From assembly GCA_902778985.1 (NCBI GenBank), contig CACYZS010000126.1, forward strand, positions 1-9,034: DNA of 9,034 nucleotides, written 5' to 3'. The notes under the pieces are model-generated. The model was not told where the DNA came from. It did not search any database and was given only the letters and a program-made list of their open reading frames with translations. Positions 7,020-9,034 of the stretch are shown piece by piece. The number at the start of each line of letters is the position of its first letter. Position 1 is the first letter of the stretch. Source of the stretch: an uncultured Ruminococcus sp. Its GTDB lineage: Bacteria; Bacillota; Clostridia; Oscillospirales; CAG-272. The translations under genes were made by a program, and so were the position numbers.

Positions 7020-7029
7020 GGAGAGAACT

Positions 7030-7353
7030 GTGGATACTTTTATCTGGTTGGCGGTGACGCTGCCGCTCCCCTTGATCCTACTCGGGATCGCGCTGTTCGC
7101 GTGGTTCCGCAAAACCCCAATGTGGTTCTTTGCCGGGATCCCCGGTCCAGAGGTATCCGATCTGCGCGGTTTCAACCGGGCGAACGCCGTGATCTGGGCG
7201 TGCTTTTCGCTCCCGTTCTTCGCGGCGGCGGGCGTCGGGATCGTCTACCGCCTTGCGGCGGCGGCGATCATCCTTGCCGGGTGCCTCGTCGGCATCCCCC
7301 TGATCGTCTTCGCGTATCACAAGGTTTGCAAGAAATATACGAAGGCAGAATAA
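7030..7353 (+). CDS. Small three-helix membrane protein of unknown function
   Basis: The product is 107 residues from a GTG start, chosen because TAAGGAGAG (7017-7025), which overlaps the preceding stop codon, is spaced correctly for it and because the hydrophobic sequence starts there; the frame is open further upstream but overlaps the isomerase gene. Three membrane segments are visible at about residues 4-25, 52-73 and 75-98. A conserved-looking loop, GPEVSDLRGFNRANAVIW, joins the first two, and a lysine-rich tail KVCKKYTKAE follows. The layout recalls small uncharacterised Firmicutes membrane proteins (DUF3784-like), but I cannot place it firmly. It is co-transcribed with the isomerase, with only a 10-base gap. 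Confidence 0.72.
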   Translation: MDTFIWLAVTLPLPLILLGIALFAWFRKTPMWFFAGIPGPEVSDLRGFNRANAVIWACFSLPFFAAAGVGIVYRLAAAAIILAGCLVGIPLIVFAYHKVCKKYTKAE

Positions 7354-7362
7354 ACCGACCGC

Positions 7363-7404
7363 AAAAAAACCGGGGCGCGCCGTTCGGCGCGCCCCGGTAC
7401 TTTT
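7363..7404. terminator. Bidirectional intrinsic terminator between convergent genes
   Basis: ACCGGGGCGCGCC (7369-7381) pairs perfectly with GGCGCGCCCCGGT (7386-7398) around a four-base loop, a 13-bp stem. On the minus strand seven T follow directly (the A-run 7363-7369), ideal for ending the dehydrogenase transcript. On the plus strand the stem is followed by AC and TTTT (7401-7404), which is weaker but adequate. The stem fills most of the 49-base gap between the two stop codons. Confidence 0.9.
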
Positions 7405-8065
7405 ATTGTTCCGTCCAGACGAAGGTGGAGTTCAGGTCTTTTTCTCCGTTGTCGATCAGCAGGTTCTGCCCCGACATGGAGCGGTTGGTAATGGTCAGGA
7501 AAATCACCCAGTCGGCGATCTCGTCTGTCGTCGCCCATTTTCCGAGGGGCGTGACGTCCATGATCTTCTGCCAGAGGGCGGGATCGCCCGTTACGGGGGC
7601 GTTCGACTCGGTCAGCACCCCGCCGGGGGAGATCGCGTTGACCGTCACGCCGCGCGGGGCGAGGCGGATCGCGAGGTTCTTCATATACCCGACCAGCCCC
7701 GCTTTGGACGCGGCGTAGGCGGGAAATTCCTGCCCCGTGATCGCCGACGCAGAAGCGTTGAAGAGAACAGAGCGCAGGGCGGGCGACGGGGCGTACTTTT
7801 CGGCGACGTTCATCGCGCCGACGAGGTTGGTTGCAAGGTCGTTCCCGCCGTTCTGCGTCCCCGCGTTCGAGAAGAGGATCGCGACGTCGGGAATGTCGGG
7901 CAGCGCGGCGGCATCGGCAACGTCGGCGACCGTGTGAAAATAGCGTTCGTTTTGGATCGCGGCAGGCAACAGATCAATGCCGTAGACCGTGTGCCCGAGG
8001 GCAAGAAAGCGTTCGGCGACCGTTTTCCCGATCCCGCGCGAGGAACCCGTTACGACGATATTCAT
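7403..8065 (-). CDS. Short-chain dehydrogenase/reductase (SDR family, NAD(P)-dependent)
   Basis: The 220-residue protein is a compact classical-type SDR. A Rossmann nucleotide site opens at TGSSRGIG (6-13), and the family NAG sits at 67-69. An active-site serine lies in NASAS (S105 or S107), and Y117xxxK121 (YAASK) gives the catalytic pair. SPGGV (146-150) is the usual C-terminal loop. D31 at the end of strand 2 (GIDLL) suggests NAD rather than NADP preference; this is an inference. It is slightly shorter than most SDRs because the region between residues 35 and 65 is reduced. The substrate is unknown. The start overlaps the VUT transporter stop (ATGA), with SD AGGGGG upstream on the minus strand, so the two are probably translationally coupled. 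The stop codon lies directly beside the shared terminator. Confidence 0.9.
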   Translation of the reverse strand: MNIVVTGSSRGIGKTVAERFLALGHTVYGIDLLPAAIQNERYFHTVADVADAAALPDIPDVAILFSNAGTQNGGNDLATNLVGAMNVAEKYAPSPALRSVLFNASASAITGQEFPAYAASKAGLVGYMKNLAIRLAPRGVTVNAISPGGVLTESNAPVTGDPALWQKIMDVTPLGKWATTDEIADWVIFLTITNRSMSGQNLLIDNGEKDLNSTFVWTEQ

Positions 8066-8814
8066 GCCAAAACCCCCTCTTGTTCGTTCGTTTCAGCCGA
8101 CCTCTTGTTATAGGGATCGGCGATCCCCTCGCGCTCCCAACGGCGGACGATCCGGTAGCCGAGCGGGGAGAAGATCACTTCGCAGAAGAGTTCCACACCC
8201 GCGCCGAGGAGCGAGCAGGTAAAGCACTGCAGAACCGTCCAGGAGAAACCGTTCCAGAAGATCGGGGCGAAGACCGTGAAGGTCAGGATCGCGAAAATGA
8301 AGTTGTCGAAGAACTGACCGAGAAAGGTCGAGACGTAGCACCGGGTAAAGAAGGCGAGTTTGCCGTTCGGGTTGCGTTTGAAGGCGCGCCCGATCCCCCA
8401 GTTCAGAAAATTGTTGATGAAGGCGGACGAGAGGAACGCGACCGTACTGGAGAGCAGAATGAACCAGGTGCCGCCGACGGTCTGATTAAACGCGGAAAAG
8501 TCGTCCTTCGTCGGAATGATGCTGACGATATAGAAGAAGAAGCAGGCGAGCAGGTTGATCCCGATCGCAAAGACCGAGAGTTTGGTCGCCGCCTTCGGCC
8601 CGAACGCGCGCGTCACGACGTCCATACATAAAAACGACAGCCAGGACACGAGGATCCCGCCGTCGAGCGCAAGGTACGCCGACTGGTAGATCGTCTTGTT
8701 CGCCAAAAGGTTCATCATCACGACCGACACGGCAAAGAGCGTGGCGACGGTCGCGGGGATACAGCGGAAAAGTAAACGCGTATCCGCCCAGTCTGCTTTG
8801 ATTTTGTTTTTCAT
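8062..8814 (-). CDS. VUT-family transporter (YhhQ-like, putative vitamin or queuosine-precursor uptake)
   Basis: This 250-residue integral membrane protein shows about six hydrophobic segments. Family features are NLLANKTI near residue 35, LALDGGILVSWLSFLCMDVVTRAFGPKAA (about 48-76), and a later stretch with SSAFINNFLNWGIGR and STFLGQFFDNFIF. Known YhhQ/VUT proteins take up queuosine precursors or are predicted vitamin transporters. In the common motif form (D-x-x-T-E-x-Y-G), the acidic residue after T is replaced here by R (DVVTRAFG), so the substrate may differ. The start is fixed by AAGGAG five bases ahead. The downstream SDR overlaps it by four bases, suggesting that the imported compound is oxidised or reduced by that enzyme. 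Confidence 0.82.
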   Translation of the reverse strand: MKNKIKADWADTRLLFRCIPATVATLFAVSVVMMNLLANKTIYQSAYLALDGGILVSWLSFLCMDVVTRAFGPKAATKLSVFAIGINLLACFFFYIVSIIPTKDDFSAFNQTVGGTWFILLSSTVAFLSSAFINNFLNWGIGRAFKRNPNGKLAFFTRCYVSTFLGQFFDNFIFAILTFTVFAPIFWNGFSWTVLQCFTCSLLGAGVELFCEVIFSPLGYRIVRRWEREGIADPYNKRSAETNEQEGVLA

Positions 8815-8900
8815 TGTTTCTCCTTGGTTTTGTTTTATAAAGCGAAGGATTTAGAGCCCGAACTCCGCTGATTTGCGCCGGTTTTCCCGATCGCCCGACC

Positions 8901-8929
8901 ATTATAGCACAAGAGAGGGAAAAATGCAA
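8901..8929 (-). promoter_or_regulatory. Sigma-A promoter of the VUT/SDR operon
   Basis: On the minus strand TTGCAT (8929-8924), a 17-bp spacer and TATAAT (8906-8901) are seen, with a TGC extension just before the -10 box. The leader is about 80 nt. No riboswitch or palindromic operator was recognised in the leader. Confidence 0.8.
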
Positions 8930-8968
8930 GGGGAAACGGGAAAAATACGGGTTGCGCCGCGGTCAATG

Positions 8969-8990
8969 CTTTACGTAATCAAATGTAAAG
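8969..8990. repeat. Inverted repeat upstream of the VUT/SDR promoter
   Basis: CTTTAC (8969-8974) and GTAAAG (8985-8990) are complementary arms around 10 bases, and TTACGTAA (8971-8978) overlaps as a perfect palindrome. The site lies about 40 bp upstream of the -35 box of the VUT promoter. It could bind a regulator of this operon or of a gene beyond the right edge. The rest of 8930-9034 holds no recognisable gene. Confidence 0.3.
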
Positions 8991-9034
8991 AAAACTTAAC
9001 CAACCGCAAAGAAATCTTATGCAGCGCCGTCTAT

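Noticed and set aside
7406..8631. Plus-strand frames opposite the SDR and VUT genes
   Set aside because: The minus strand carries full family motifs, SD sequences and a promoter. The plus frames are low-complexity and lack any start signal.
9018..9034. Possible start of a plus-strand gene at the right edge (ATG at 9018)
   Set aside because: No SD precedes it and only five codons are visible.

Overview
The window looks like chromosomal DNA from a GC-rich Firmicutes-type bacterium, most plausibly a gut-associated clostridial lineage. The evidence is indirect: strong Shine-Dalgarno (SD) sequences of the AAGGAG type, consensus sigma-A promoters, AT-rich gaps between GC-rich genes, tightly packed operons with ATGA overlaps, and gene families common in such organisms (GPH sugar symporter, GH36 alpha-galactosidase, VUT transporter, CPBP protease). 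No rRNA, tRNA, CRISPR array or insertion sequence was seen.

Layout. (1) Bases 1-538, minus strand: the N-terminal part of a CPBP-family membrane protease, running off the left edge. (2) Bases 539-829: a divergent promoter region. One promoter drives the protease. A perfect TTGACA-N17-TATAAT promoter drives a plus-strand operon and is overlapped by GATAG/CTATC half-sites at exact 10-bp steps, probably the operator of the TetR regulator encoded next. A 27-codon leader ORF lies in the transcript leader. (3) Bases 830-6023, plus strand: an operon of a TetR regulator, a GPH-family sugar/cation symporter, a TmGalA-like GH36 alpha-galactosidase, and a conserved protein of unknown function that resembles GT-B glycosyltransferases. 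The last two genes each carry an apparent one-base insertion at a G-run. These shifts join pieces of the two genes into one long open frame that is not a real protein. (4) Bases 6022-6120: six A-tracts at roughly 10-bp spacing, then a strong intrinsic terminator. (5) Bases 6141-7353: a new promoter, a TIM-barrel sugar isomerase/epimerase, and a 107-residue three-helix membrane protein. (6) Bases 7354-7402: a terminator shared by convergent genes. (7) Bases 7403-8814, minus strand: a two-gene operon of a VUT-family transporter and a short-chain dehydrogenase, overlapping by ATGA, with its promoter at 8901-8929.

Function. The central operon reads as regulated uptake and hydrolysis of alpha-galactosides: the symporter imports the sugar, the intracellular GH36 enzyme releases galactose, and the TetR protein probably represses its own promoter and thus the operon. 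The role of the GT-B-like protein is unknown. The sugar isomerase unit could handle a related sugar but has its own promoter and terminator. The VUT/SDR pair suggests import of a small precursor followed by an NAD(P)-dependent redox step. No wholly new system is evident. The points most worth checking are the paired frameshifts, the symporter start with a hairpin between its SD and AUG, the leader ORF with the phased operator, and the GT-B-like family in an alpha-galactoside operon.
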